NCBI RefSeq assembly: GCF_945906775.1 | Contig: NZ_CAMDRE010000001.1 | Location: forward strand, 744,001 to 808,000 | Direction: 5' to 3' | Source of the DNA: Citrobacter sp. Marseille-Q6884 | GTDB taxonomy: Bacteria > Pseudomonadota > Gammaproteobacteria > Enterobacterales > Enterobacteriaceae | Length of the DNA: 64,000 nucleotides | In this document: piece by piece, positions 52,628 through 61,762 of the stretch | Layout of the letters: every line of letters begins with the position of its first letter | Numbering within the stretch: position 1 is the stretch's first letter | Notes under the pieces: generated by a model | The model's input: the letters and a program-made list of their open reading frames with translations, nothing else | Databases searched by the model: none | What the model was told of the DNA's origin: nothing | Made by a program: the position numbers and the translations under genes

Positions 52628-53866
52628 TTATTCTGTCGGAACCAGTCTGGGCGTGATAAACACCACCAGCTCACGCCGTTCGTCTTCTTTACCATCATGC
52701 TGAAATAAATAACCCAGCCAAGGGATATCACCTAACAACGGCACACGGTCTGACGCGGATTTATTCTTGTGGGAAAAAATCCCTCCCAGGGCGATCGTTT
52801 CTCCACTTTTTACTTCAACCTGCGTTTCTATCTCTTGTTTGTCGATAGCCAGCACTTCCCCATCGGCTTGCTGCAGTACCTGCCCGGGAACGTTTTGGCT
52901 GATGTGCAATTTCAGGCGAATGCGCCCTTTTCGTAGCACAGTTGGCGTGACCTCCATCCCCAGCACAGCCTCCTTAAACTCAACGGATGTCGCGCCACTT
53001 TCACCACTGGAGACCTGATAAGGGATTTCACTGCCCTGCTTAATACTGGCAGGTTGCAGGTGAGAAGCCAGTAACCGTGGACTGGCGATAATATCGAGCT
53101 GCTGTTTTTGTTCCAGCGCGGACAGCTCCAGCTCGAGCAAACGCCCATTTATACGACCAATATTAAACCCGACCCGGGAGGTCGCCGTCGCCACGGAGAG
53201 ATCGCTGACGAGCGTCGTGACATTCCCCACGGCCGCAGGTTGTTGGGCATCAGCCAGCGACCACTTAACGCCCAACTCACGCAGGCTTTTTTCATTAATG
53301 GTGACAATGTGTGCCGCCAGTTCAACCTGCTCAACGGGCAAATCCATTTGCGCCACCCACTTTTCCAGCGCGATCAGCGCAACGTGGTTATCACGCAACA
53401 GTAACCGGTTGGTCCGTTTATCGACCGTCATGCTGCCTTTGGCACTCAGCAACTTCTCACCGGCTTTTGCCAGTTCTGCCGCATCTGCGTACTGCAAAAT
53501 AATGCTGCGTTGCTCCAGCGGGAGACCGGCCTGAACCCGGGCCAGCTCGCTTTCCTGCCGTGCCGCATTTTCATTTTGCCAGCGAACAGAATGCACATGC
53601 AGGATGTTTCCCTCCTGGCGCAATACCAGACCCGCGCTTTTCACCACCGTCTGAAATGCCTGCTTCCACGGTACATCCGTCAAATGCAATGACACCACAC
53701 CGCTGACATCCGGTGAAACCACCAGGTTTTTCTGCTCCTGTTCAGCCAGTGCCTGCAATACCTGAACCACAGGAACATCATCAACCACCAGTGTCACGTT
53801 TTGCACTTTCCCCGCCAGCGCGCCCGGTATAACGGCCATCAGCACGATTGCTATCCATCGCTTCAT
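52628..53866 (-). CDS. hofQ: HofQ, secretin-family outer membrane pore protein
   Basis: A 412-residue PilQ/ComE-like secretin. A signal peptide (MKRWIAIVLMAVIPGALA) is followed by N-terminal STN and N1-type domains (about 20-165) and the secretin domain ending in GDIPWLGYLF and the C-terminal VFITPRLVPTE. With HofMNOP it makes a PilMNOPQ-like set used in DNA uptake or DNA use as nutrient. The ATG at 53866 has AAGGAG 7 bases upstream and lies inside hofP. Confidence 0.94.
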   Translation of the reverse strand: MKRWIAIVLMAVIPGALAGKVQNVTLVVDDVPVVQVLQALAEQEQKNLVVSPDVSGVVSLHLTDVPWKQAFQTVVKSAGLVLRQEGNILHVHSVRWQNENAARQESELARVQAGLPLEQRSIILQYADAAELAKAGEKLLSAKGSMTVDKRTNRLLLRDNHVALIALEKWVAQMDLPVEQVELAAHIVTINEKSLRELGVKWSLADAQQPAAVGNVTTLVSDLSVATATSRVGFNIGRINGRLLELELSALEQKQQLDIIASPRLLASHLQPASIKQGSEIPYQVSSGESGATSVEFKEAVLGMEVTPTVLRKGRIRLKLHISQNVPGQVLQQADGEVLAIDKQEIETQVEVKSGETIALGGIFSHKNKSASDRVPLLGDIPWLGYLFQHDGKEDERRELVVFITPRLVPTE

Positions 53867-54182
53867 TCACTTCTCCTTGTCGTTGCCACTGCCAGCGTGA
53901 CGGCTCACACTCTTTTCCTGTATCGATGGTTAAGCTCTGCGTCAAAACCTCGGAGATAACCCAGTTGCTATTCAGGACGTCGTGCTTTTCGACCCGCCAC
54001 CATCGGTGATTACCATCCTGAACGAGACCAATCACCCGCTCCCCCCGGCTCACCGCGCCCTGATAACGCCACATCGACAACTCTGGTATGTGGCAACGAT
54101 CTTCGGGCGGCAGGAAGGGATCGCGCATACCGGTCAGGATCAGCAGGCTCAAACAGACTAACAGCCAGCGCTTAACCTTCAT
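53781..54182 (-). CDS. hofP: HofP, PilP-like protein
   Basis: A 133-residue protein with an N-terminal hydrophobic segment (KRWLLVCLSLLILTGM) and the PilP-like MRDPFLPPEDRCHIPEL. It is a likely inner-membrane or periplasmic linker between HofNO and the secretin HofQ. Its last 86 bases overlap the start of hofQ in another frame, and its start overlaps hofO by 11 bases. Confidence 0.9.
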   Translation of the reverse strand: MKVKRWLLVCLSLLILTGMRDPFLPPEDRCHIPELSMWRYQGAVSRGERVIGLVQDGNHRWWRVEKHDVLNSNWVISEVLTQSLTIDTGKECEPSRWQWQRQGEVNEAMDSNRADGRYTGRAGGESAKRDTGG

Positions 54183-54633
54183 TCACGCGCTCCAGTTGCA
54201 GCATGAACAGCAGCCCGGCATCTTCTGCACTGAGAGAAAACCGCTCCACCTTCATTCCTTGTTCTGCCAGCCGGGCGAACATTGGCGGGATAGCATACCA
54301 GGCTGATTTCAGCGTCATCTCACCGCCCAACGCGGAGGGTTGCCAGTGGGTCAGGTATGTCTGGGGGGACTGAAAATCCAGCGCAGAAAAAGGCACGATC
54401 TTCTCTTCAGCAGCCTTATCAACAGAGGTAGCCACCTGATACACACTCCGCCACTGCGCTTGAATCAGGATACGTTGCTGTTCCAGTGCTTCTCGCTGTG
54501 CATTCCGGTCTTGCGCCGCCGGGCGAAGCAGACACAGCGCGAAAATGATGAGCAAGCCAACATTCCAGCCGCTCCAACAGGCGAGCCGAAACCGCGGCGA
54601 CTGCATTAACCAGCCATCACAAAGCGCTATCAT
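54172..54633 (-). CDS. hofO: HofO, PilO-like protein
   Basis: A 153-residue protein with one membrane helix near the N-terminus (WNVGLLIIFALCLL, about 22-35) and a periplasmic PilO-like domain. I chose the ATG at 54633, which overlaps the end of hofN by 17 bases; it gives a length close to the E. coli protein (146) and aligns the segment SPRFRLACW with SPRLRQLCW. In-frame codons further upstream lie well inside hofN and are less likely. Confidence 0.85.
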   Translation of the reverse strand: MIALCDGWLMQSPRFRLACWSGWNVGLLIIFALCLLRPAAQDRNAQREALEQQRILIQAQWRSVYQVATSVDKAAEEKIVPFSALDFQSPQTYLTHWQPSALGGEMTLKSAWYAIPPMFARLAEQGMKVERFSLSAEDAGLLFMLQLERVNEG

Positions 54634-55159
54634 GCGTAACGCTCCGTATGAGACGGTAGTGAAACTGCCAGCGACCTTGTGCATCTTGCTGCGTTTCGCC
54701 CGGGCTACCCAGCTGAAAAAATGGCTGTTGGCGTAATTGTGTTTCCAGCAGCTGTAGCGCAGTAAAGTTCAGCGTATTCCCGACCAGCTCCAGCGTATTT
54801 TGCTGCCAGGTGATTTTTGTTAACCAGGCCTGCTCTGGTAACAGGGTCGCCAGCGTTTCCAGAAAGGGTTGCCAGCTTCGTGTCTGGTCGCGTTGCCTGT
54901 TACGTTGCTGCGCCTGCTGCCATTGTTGCTGGCGCAACTGTAGACGCGGTTTTATTGCCATAAGCGCATCGGCACGCCTCTTTTCAGCATCGATCAGCAC
55001 AGAATTAACCCGGTGCTCCACGCTGCGAACAGTAGCGCAATAGATCAACGCCCAGCTGACAATGAACAGTAGCGAACCGCTAAATAACGCCCCCCAAAAC
55101 CGCAGGCAGGTTGATCGCCGCGACTGACGCCAGGGCAGAAGGTTGATTGCCGCAGCCAT
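54617..55159 (-). CDS. hofN: HofN, PilN-like protein
   Basis: A 180-residue protein starting MAAAINLLPWRQSRRSTCLR, where INLLPWR is the PilN N-terminal motif that docks into PilM. One membrane helix (about 23-43) is followed by a glutamine/arginine-rich coiled coil (about 70-95) and a ferredoxin-like domain. It overlaps hofM by one base. Confidence 0.92.
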   Translation of the reverse strand: MAAAINLLPWRQSRRSTCLRFWGALFSGSLLFIVSWALIYCATVRSVEHRVNSVLIDAEKRRADALMAIKPRLQLRQQQWQQAQQRNRQRDQTRSWQPFLETLATLLPEQAWLTKITWQQNTLELVGNTLNFTALQLLETQLRQQPFFQLGSPGETQQDAQGRWQFHYRLIRSVTHDSAL

Positions 55160-55938
55160 CAGTACATCCCACCCAGGGCAAGCCCGAGAGCAATCGTAAA
55201 AAGGTGGCTTTCAGGAGGAATGGGGGGCTGGCGAACTGACACCGCGCTTAAGGGGTCAAAACCACCCGGCTCGCACCGCGCAATCTCTTCTGGTGTCAGT
55301 GATAATGTTGCCGCGAGATCGTTAATACCGGCAATATCGCCTGCCGATTTGCGACCCCACGCCGTACGGGTCGCCCATAGCCACTGCACGTCATCCCGCC
55401 AGACCAGGCACTGCTGTTGTGCGGGCAGATAAGGAATAAAGCGTTGTAACACGCTGGCATCAGGCGTAACGGCCGTCACGTGTACCTTCAGCGTTTGTAC
55501 CAGAGCCAGCAGTGTTGAAATCTCTTTGCTTTGCGCCGCCGTCACGTTAAACGCCGGACTCAACGTGTCTTCACTATAATCAAAATGCAGCGCTGCCGGC
55601 GACATATCCAGTTCACGAGCCATTGCCCCGGACAACCATGCCGTTTGTTCTGGTTCACGCAACGTCATTGCCGGGCGTGGAACCCTTTTTTGTAACGTCC
55701 TGTTGGCGGGAAAAGAGAGATGGATATGGTGTCTGAGAGGAAGCTCGCGACTCCATGGCAGTAGTACGGCGGTAAGCTGCTCAGGTTCGCGGATATGCCC
55801 ATCCACGATCACTTGAGGCGCCAGCGGCATACGCCACCAGCGCTGCAGATACCACCCGGAGGCGCCACGAACGACGGCGACCGCCAGCACGTCATGTTGC
55901 TGAATATGCAAACCAATTTTCCAGATACTGAAAGCCAT
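55159..55938 (-). CDS. hofM: HofM, PilM-like protein
   Basis: A 259-residue actin-like cytosolic protein starting MAFSIWKIGLHIQQHDVLAV. It is the partner of HofN by homology with PilM-PilN. The ATG at 55938 follows GGAG by about 10 bases; a GTG at 55959 overlaps the Shine-Dalgarno and is rejected. First gene of hofMNOPQ, divergent from mrcA. Confidence 0.92.
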   Translation of the reverse strand: MAFSIWKIGLHIQQHDVLAVAVVRGASGWYLQRWWRMPLAPQVIVDGHIREPEQLTAVLLPWSRELPLRHHIHLSFPANRTLQKRVPRPAMTLREPEQTAWLSGAMARELDMSPAALHFDYSEDTLSPAFNVTAAQSKEISTLLALVQTLKVHVTAVTPDASVLQRFIPYLPAQQQCLVWRDDVQWLWATRTAWGRKSAGDIAGINDLAATLSLTPEEIARCEPGGFDPLSAVSVRQPPIPPESHLFTIALGLALGGMY

Positions 55939-55957
55939 TGCGAATGATCTCCTTATC

Positions 55958-55976
55958 ACCCGTTACTCTAACGGGT
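55958..55976 (-). promoter_or_regulatory. Perfect hairpin in the hofM leader
   Basis: ACCCGTTA-CTC-TAACGGGT is an exact 8-bp inverted repeat with a 3-base loop. It ends a few bases before the hofM Shine-Dalgarno (55949-55954). As RNA it could affect initiation; as DNA it could be an operator. Confidence 0.5.
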
Positions 55977-56058
55977 ATATCAATGCGTCTGGCTTGCCTT
56001 TATACTACCGCGCGTTTGTTTATAAACTGCCCAAATGCCACTAAATGGGAAATCTCCA

Positions 56059-58611
56059 GTGAAGTTCGTAAAGTATTTATTAATCCTTGCAGTATGTTGC
56101 ATCCTGCTGGGAGCAGGCTCGATTTATGGCCTTTATCGCTATATTGAGCCGCAATTACCTGACGTCGCGACATTAAAAGATGTGCGTTTGCAGATCCCGA
56201 TGCAGGTTTACAGCGCTGACGGCGAGCTGATTGCACAATATGGTGAAAAACGTCGAATTCCGGTCACGCTGAATCAGATGCCGCCGGAAATGGTTAAAGC
56301 CTTTATCGCGACAGAAGACAGCCGCTTTTATGAGCACCACGGCGTTGACCCGGTGGGGATTTTCCGTGCTGCCAGCGTCGCATTGTTCTCCGGTCATGCC
56401 TCGCAAGGGGCGAGTACTATCACCCAGCAGTTGGCGAGAAACTTCTTCCTCAGCCCGGAACGTACGCTGATGCGTAAGATCAAAGAAGTGTTCCTGGCGA
56501 TCCGCATTGAACAGTTGCTGAGTAAAGATGAAATCCTCGAGCTTTATCTGAACAAGATCTATCTGGGATACCGCGCCTACGGCGTGGGCGCCGCAGCGCA
56601 GGTCTATTTTGGTAAGACCGTTGACCAGTTGAGCCTAAGCGAGATGGCCGTGATTGCCGGTCTGCCCAAAGCGCCGTCCACATTCAACCCGCTCTATTCA
56701 ATGGATCGGGCGACCGCACGCCGTAACGTCGTGCTGTCACGTATGTTGAGCGAGAACTACATTACGCAGGCCCAGTACGAACAGGCGCGCAACGAAGCCA
56801 TTGATGCGAACTACCACGCCCCGGAAATCGCCTTCTCCGCACCGTATTTGTCTGAGATGGTGCGTCAGGAGATGTATAACCGTTATGGTGAAAAAGCCTA
56901 TGAAGACGGGTATCGCATCACGACCACCATCACACGCAAAGTACAGCAGGCTGCACAGCAGGCGGTGCGCAACAACGTACTGGATTACGACATGCGCCAC
57001 GGCTATCGCGGCCCGTCAAATGTGCTGTGGAAAGTGGGCGAAAGCAGCTGGGACACCAGGAAAATCACTGATTCGCTGAAAGCGCTGCCAACCTACGGAC
57101 CGCTGCTGCCGGCCGTGGTCACCAGCGCCAGTGCGCAGGAAGCCACCGCTACGCTGGCAGACGGCACTTCCGTGGCGCTGCGTATGGAAGGTGTGCGTTG
57201 GGCGCGTCCATACCGTTCTGATACACAGCAAGGCCCGACGCCACGTAAAGTGACTGATGTCGTACAGGCTGGTCAGCAAATCTGGGTACGCCAGGTTGGT
57301 GACGCCTGGTGGCTGGCGCAAGTACCGGACGTTAACTCCGCCCTGGTCTCCATCAACCCGCAAAACGGCGCGGTGCTGGCACTGGTCGGTGGTTTTGATT
57401 TCAACCAAAGTAAGTTTAACCGTGCTACCCAGGCGCTACGTCAGGTCGGGTCGAACATCAAACCCTTCCTCTATACCGCCGCGATGGATAAAGGTCTGAC
57501 GCTGGCCAGTATGTTGAATGACGTGCCGATTTCCCGTTGGGATGCAGGTGCCGGTTCTGACTGGCAGCCGAAAAACTCACCACCGCAATATGCCGGACCT
57601 ATCCGATTACGTCAGGGGCTGGGCCAGTCGAAGAACGTGGTGATGGTGCGTGCGATGCGCGCGATGGGTGTGGATTACGCAGCAGAATATCTGCAACGTT
57701 TCGGCTTCCCGGCGCAAAACATTGTTCACACTGAATCACTTGCACTGGGTTCCGCATCGTTTACGCCAATGCAGGTAGCGCGTGGTTATGCGGTGATGGC
57801 TAACGGTGGCTTCCTGGTCGATCCGTATTTCATCAGTAAGATCGAAAGCGATCTGGGTGGCGTGATCTTCGAGGCGAAGCCGAAAATTGCCTGCCCGGAG
57901 TGTGACATTCCGGTGATTTATGGCGATACCCAGAAATCCAACGTGCTGGAAAACAGTAACGTTGAAGACGTCGCGGTTTCTCAGGAGAAGCAAAACGCCG
58001 CCGTCCCAATGCCACAGCTGGAACAGGCTAACCAGGCGCTGGTCGCACAGAGTGGCGTACAGGAATACGCTCCACACGTGATCAACACGCCGCTGGCCTT
58101 CCTGATCAAAAGCGCGTTAAACACCAACATCTTTGGTGAACCGGGCTGGATGGGAACCGGCTGGCGTGCAGGCCGTGATTTACAACGCCGGGATATCGGC
58201 GGCAAAACCGGGACTACCAACAGCTCGAAAGATGCCTGGTTCTCCGGTTATGGCCCAGGGGTCGTGACCTCGGTATGGATCGGGTTTGATGACCATCGCC
58301 GTGATCTCGGCCATACGACGGCTTCCGGCGCGATCAAAGACCAAATTTCCGGTTACGAAGGCGGCGCAAAGAGTGCGCAACCTGCATGGGATGCCTACAT
58401 GAAATCCGTGCTGGAAGGTGTGCCTGAACAGCCGTTAACGCCTCCGCCCGGCATCGTGACGGTCAATATCGACCGCAGCACCGGCCAACTGGCGAACGGT
58501 GGCAACAGCCGCGAAGAGTATTTCATTGAGGGGACTCAGCCTACGCAGCAGGCGGTACATGAAGTGGGAACCACCATTATCGATAACGGTGAAACACACG
58601 AATTGTTCTGA
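56059..58611 (+). CDS. mrcA: Penicillin-binding protein 1A
   Basis: An 850-residue bifunctional peptidoglycan synthase. A membrane anchor (about 6-27) precedes the GT51 glycosyltransferase domain (about 55-230) with catalytic Glu86 in ATEDSRFYEHHG. An OB/ODD domain follows, then the transpeptidase with SNIKPF (Ser about 473), QSKN and GGKTGTTNSS. I chose the GTG at 56059, which matches the E. coli protein start; an ATG at 56035 is in frame. LpoA is its activator in E. coli. Confidence 0.98.
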   Translation: MKFVKYLLILAVCCILLGAGSIYGLYRYIEPQLPDVATLKDVRLQIPMQVYSADGELIAQYGEKRRIPVTLNQMPPEMVKAFIATEDSRFYEHHGVDPVGIFRAASVALFSGHASQGASTITQQLARNFFLSPERTLMRKIKEVFLAIRIEQLLSKDEILELYLNKIYLGYRAYGVGAAAQVYFGKTVDQLSLSEMAVIAGLPKAPSTFNPLYSMDRATARRNVVLSRMLSENYITQAQYEQARNEAIDANYHAPEIAFSAPYLSEMVRQEMYNRYGEKAYEDGYRITTTITRKVQQAAQQAVRNNVLDYDMRHGYRGPSNVLWKVGESSWDTRKITDSLKALPTYGPLLPAVVTSASAQEATATLADGTSVALRMEGVRWARPYRSDTQQGPTPRKVTDVVQAGQQIWVRQVGDAWWLAQVPDVNSALVSINPQNGAVLALVGGFDFNQSKFNRATQALRQVGSNIKPFLYTAAMDKGLTLASMLNDVPISRWDAGAGSDWQPKNSPPQYAGPIRLRQGLGQSKNVVMVRAMRAMGVDYAAEYLQRFGFPAQNIVHTESLALGSASFTPMQVARGYAVMANGGFLVDPYFISKIESDLGGVIFEAKPKIACPECDIPVIYGDTQKSNVLENSNVEDVAVSQEKQNAAVPMPQLEQANQALVAQSGVQEYAPHVINTPLAFLIKSALNTNIFGEPGWMGTGWRAGRDLQRRDIGGKTGTTNSSKDAWFSGYGPGVVTSVWIGFDDHRRDLGHTTASGAIKDQISGYEGGAKSAQPAWDAYMKSVLEGVPEQPLTPPPGIVTVNIDRSTGQLANGGNSREEYFIEGTQPTQQAVHEVGTTIIDNGETHELF

Positions 58612-58613
58612 TC

Positions 58614-58640
58614 AAAAAAGGCGCTTCGGCGCCTTTTTTA
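58614..58640. terminator. mrcA terminator
   Basis: AAAAAAGGCGC-TTCG-GCGCCTTTTTT: a perfect stem with a stable TTCG tetraloop and A/T flanks just after the mrcA stop. It lies between convergent mrcA and nudE and may serve both. Confidence 0.94.
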
Positions 58641-58681
58641 TTCTTCGTACATTCAGGATGGCCGCTACCGGGCAGACAACA

Positions 58682-59242
58682 TTACAGCCGCCCCTGCCCT
58701 TTCAGCCATTCGCGCACCAGAAACAACGCACTCACGTTACGCGCTTCATGGAAATCCGGCTCTTCTAACAGATCCATCAAATGCGCCAGCGGCCAGCGAA
58801 CCTGCGGCAACGGTTCTGGCTCATCGCCTTCCAGCGATTCAGGATAAAGATCCTCTGCCACCACAATGTTCATCTTGCTGGAGAAATAAGATGGCGCCAT
58901 GCTGAGTTTCTTCAGAAACGTCAAATCCTTTGCACCAAATCCCACTTCTTCTTTCAGTTCCCGGTTTGCCGCTTCAAACACGCTTTCACCGGGATCGATT
59001 AATCCTTTGGAGAAACCCAGTTCATAAGATTCTGTTCCAACCGCATATTCGCGAATCAGGATCAGGTGATCATCCACAATCGGCACAATCATTACCGCTT
59101 CGCGAGTGGACGGTCGCATACGTTCATAGACACGGCGTACGCCGTTGCTGAACTCAAGGTCCACGCTTTCGACTTTAAATAGCCGGGATTGTGCGACGGT
59201 TTCCACTTTCAAAATCGTGGGCTTTTGTAATGATTTGCTCAT
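58682..59242 (-). CDS. nudE: ADP compounds hydrolase NudE
   Basis: A 186-residue Nudix enzyme starting MSKSLQKPTILKVETVAQSR. The Nudix box GLIDPGESVFEA and ANRELKEEVGF (about 87-109) is complete. It splits ADP-ribose, NADH and Ap3A-type dinucleotides. I chose the ATG at 59242; a start at 59275 would add 11 residues without a clear Shine-Dalgarno. Confidence 0.97.
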   Translation of the reverse strand: MSKSLQKPTILKVETVAQSRLFKVESVDLEFSNGVRRVYERMRPSTREAVMIVPIVDDHLILIREYAVGTESYELGFSKGLIDPGESVFEAANRELKEEVGFGAKDLTFLKKLSMAPSYFSSKMNIVVAEDLYPESLEGDEPEPLPQVRWPLAHLMDLLEEPDFHEARNVSALFLVREWLKGQGRL

Positions 59243-59564
59243 CATGAGGATCTTTGCTGTGAAATCTGGGGTCATTGTGCGATATACCGCACGGTTTCGG
59301 CAATGTGAATTGCGATTTATTTACATTTATGTAACGTACCAGACGTTGATTCTCAATTCAAATTAAAAGTCAATAGCTTGAAATAACTCCAGGAATTTGC
59401 TGATATCCCGTTTTTAGTGATTTTGCTATGATTCGCAGTTACTGGGCTGTAATGAAAACCGCTCAAGTTCAACTCCACGCTTGCCGATAGCCAACCACAG
59501 AATCACGATAAGAGAACAGGGTGCGACTCGCCACGCCTGACAGACTAAGTAAGATGGGGAAAGC
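59243..59564. other. nudE-igaA divergent gap
   Basis: 322 bases with no established gene. The plus-strand TATGAT at 59427-59432 could be the igaA -10, but its -35 is unclear. A 12-codon open frame (59452-59490, MKTAQVQLHACR) precedes igaA without a convincing Shine-Dalgarno. Nothing else stands out. Confidence 0.55.
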
Positions 59565-61700
59565 ATGAGCACCATTCTGATTTTTTTCGTTGCTTTGCTG
59601 GCCTGCTCATTGCTTGCAGGATGGCTAATCCGATCCAAACCCAGGCGGCAAAAATTACCCTGGAGTAACGTCTTCTCCGATGCTTCTAAGCGTAAACTGA
59701 CACCCGAAGAGCGCGGTGCGGTCGAAAACTATCTCGAAAACCTGAGTCAAATTCAGCAGGTTCCTGGTCCAACAGGAGCCAGCTCCGCACCGGTGTCACT
59801 CACACTGAATGCCCAAAGCAATAGCGTCATCATCCTGACCCATTCCATTACACGCTATGGCATCACCACCGACGATCCTAACAAGTGGCGTTACTATCTT
59901 GACTCGGTTGAAGTGCATTTACCGCCGTTCTGGGAACAATACATTAATGACGAAAACAGCGTTGAGCTGATCCACACAAATACGCTGCCATTAGTGATCT
60001 CGTTGAATGGTCACACGCTGCAAGAATATATGCAGGAAGCGCGTGGCTATGCGTTACAGCACACCACCTCCACGCAGGCGTCGATTCGTGGCGAAGAGAG
60101 CGAGCAGATTGAACTGCTGAATATTCGCCAGGAAACACATGAAGAATACGCGCTTAGCCGCCCAACCGGTCTGCGTGAGGCATTACTGATTGCGGCGTCG
60201 TTCCTGCTGTTTTTTTTCTGTTTGATAATGCCCGATACGTTTGTGCCCTGGACGGCTGGCGGCGCGGTATTGCTGCTGGCGGCAGGTCTCTGGGGGCTGT
60301 TCGCTCCACCGTCTAAAACCGCTTTGCGGGAAATCCATTGCCTGCGCGGAACGCCGCGTCGCTGGGGGCTGTTTGGCGAAAACGACCAGGAACAAATTAA
60401 TAATATCTCTCTGGGTATTATCGATCTGATCTACCCGCCTCACTGGCAACCCTACATTGCGCAGGACCTCGGGCAGCAGACGGATATCGACATTTATCTG
60501 GATCGCCACGTCGTCCGCCAGGGGCGATTTTTATCCCTGCATGATGAAGTGAAAAACTTCCCATTACAGCACTGGTTACGCAGCGCTGTCATCACGGGCG
60601 GCGCATTGCTGGTATTACTGATGCTGCTGTTTTGGGTTCCGCTGGATATGCCGATTAAATTCACGATTTCGTGGATGAAAGGCGCCCAAACGATTGAGGC
60701 CACCAGCGTTAAGCAGCTCGAAAACGCGGGCGTACGCGTTGGCGACACATTGCATCTGAGCGGTACGGGGATGTGTAATATTCATATGCCTGGCAGTTGG
60801 AGCAGCCTGCCCACCACGCCTTTCATGCCATTCGATTGCTCGCAGATTATCTGGAACGATGCCCGCGCGCTGCCGTTGCCCGAATCCGACCTGGTGAATA
60901 AAGCCACCGCGCTAACGCAGGCGGTCAACCGGCAGCTTCATCCCAAACCCGATGATGATTCCCGGGTCAGCGCATCGTTACGCTCGGCTATCCAAAAATC
61001 CGGCATGGTACTGATTGATGACTTCGGTGAGATCGTCCTGAAAACCGCTGACCTGTGTGCCGCCAAGGATGAATGTGTGCGCCTGAAAAACGCGCTGGTC
61101 AACCTGGGGAACAGCAAAGACTGGACCGCGCTGGTTAAGCGGGCAAACGCCGGTAAACTGGACGGTGTGAATGTGTTACTGCGCCCGGTGAGCGCAGAGT
61201 CGCTGGATAATCTGGTGAATACCTCGACGGCGCCCTTTATTTCACGTGAGACCGCACGAGCGGCTCAGGCCCTCAACAGCCCTGCTCCGGGTGGCTTTTT
61301 GATTATCAGCGACGAAGGTAGTGACCTGGTCGATCAGCCCTGGCCGTCAACTTCGCTGTATGATTATCCGCCACAAGAGCAATGGAACGCCTTCCAGCGC
61401 CTGGCCCAGATGCTGATGCAAACGCCATTTCGCGCTGAAGGCATCGTCACCAATATCGCGACCGATGCCAACGGCACTCAGCACATTGGCCTGCACCGCA
61501 TCCCGGATCGTTCAGGATTGTGGCGTTACCTCGGCACCACATTGCTGATGTTCTCCATGTTGGGCTGCGCTGTCTACAACAGCGTTCAGGCGTTCAGACG
61601 CTATCAGCGTCATCGCTCTCGCATCAGAGAAATTCAGGAATATTACGAAAACTGCCTGAATCCCACGCTGATTGACGACCCGGAAAGCCTGATTCGATAA
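59565..61700 (+). CDS. igaA: IgaA, Rcs phosphorelay attenuator
   Basis: A 711-residue inner-membrane protein (YrfF/UmoB/MucM family). Hydrophobic segments lie at about 1-20, 205-245, 340-360 and 655-675, with two cytosolic blocks between them and a large periplasmic domain (about 362-654) containing four cysteines. It keeps the RcsCDB phosphorelay off through RcsD; its loss is lethal unless Rcs is inactive. The start MSTILIFFVALLACSLLAGW has GGGGAAA just upstream. Confidence 0.97.
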   Translation: MSTILIFFVALLACSLLAGWLIRSKPRRQKLPWSNVFSDASKRKLTPEERGAVENYLENLSQIQQVPGPTGASSAPVSLTLNAQSNSVIILTHSITRYGITTDDPNKWRYYLDSVEVHLPPFWEQYINDENSVELIHTNTLPLVISLNGHTLQEYMQEARGYALQHTTSTQASIRGEESEQIELLNIRQETHEEYALSRPTGLREALLIAASFLLFFFCLIMPDTFVPWTAGGAVLLLAAGLWGLFAPPSKTALREIHCLRGTPRRWGLFGENDQEQINNISLGIIDLIYPPHWQPYIAQDLGQQTDIDIYLDRHVVRQGRFLSLHDEVKNFPLQHWLRSAVITGGALLVLLMLLFWVPLDMPIKFTISWMKGAQTIEATSVKQLENAGVRVGDTLHLSGTGMCNIHMPGSWSSLPTTPFMPFDCSQIIWNDARALPLPESDLVNKATALTQAVNRQLHPKPDDDSRVSASLRSAIQKSGMVLIDDFGEIVLKTADLCAAKDECVRLKNALVNLGNSKDWTALVKRANAGKLDGVNVLLRPVSAESLDNLVNTSTAPFISRETARAAQALNSPAPGGFLIISDEGSDLVDQPWPSTSLYDYPPQEQWNAFQRLAQMLMQTPFRAEGIVTNIATDANGTQHIGLHRIPDRSGLWRYLGTTLLMFSMLGCAVYNSVQAFRRYQRHRSRIREIQEYYENCLNPTLIDDPESLIR

Positions 61701-61762
61701 CACGTCTGCGCGATGGAGTATGCTACCCTGTCGCGCATCACGTTTTCCTCTGGGGAGTTTCC

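Noticed and set aside
59452..59490. A 12-codon frame (MKTAQVQLHACR) before igaA as a possible leader peptide
   Set aside because: There is no convincing Shine-Dalgarno, no regulatory codon run, and no terminator or antiterminator structure that it could control.
59426..59638. A 70-codon minus-strand frame overlapping the igaA start
   Set aside because: It overlaps the real igaA start, has no clear Shine-Dalgarno, and resembles no family I know.
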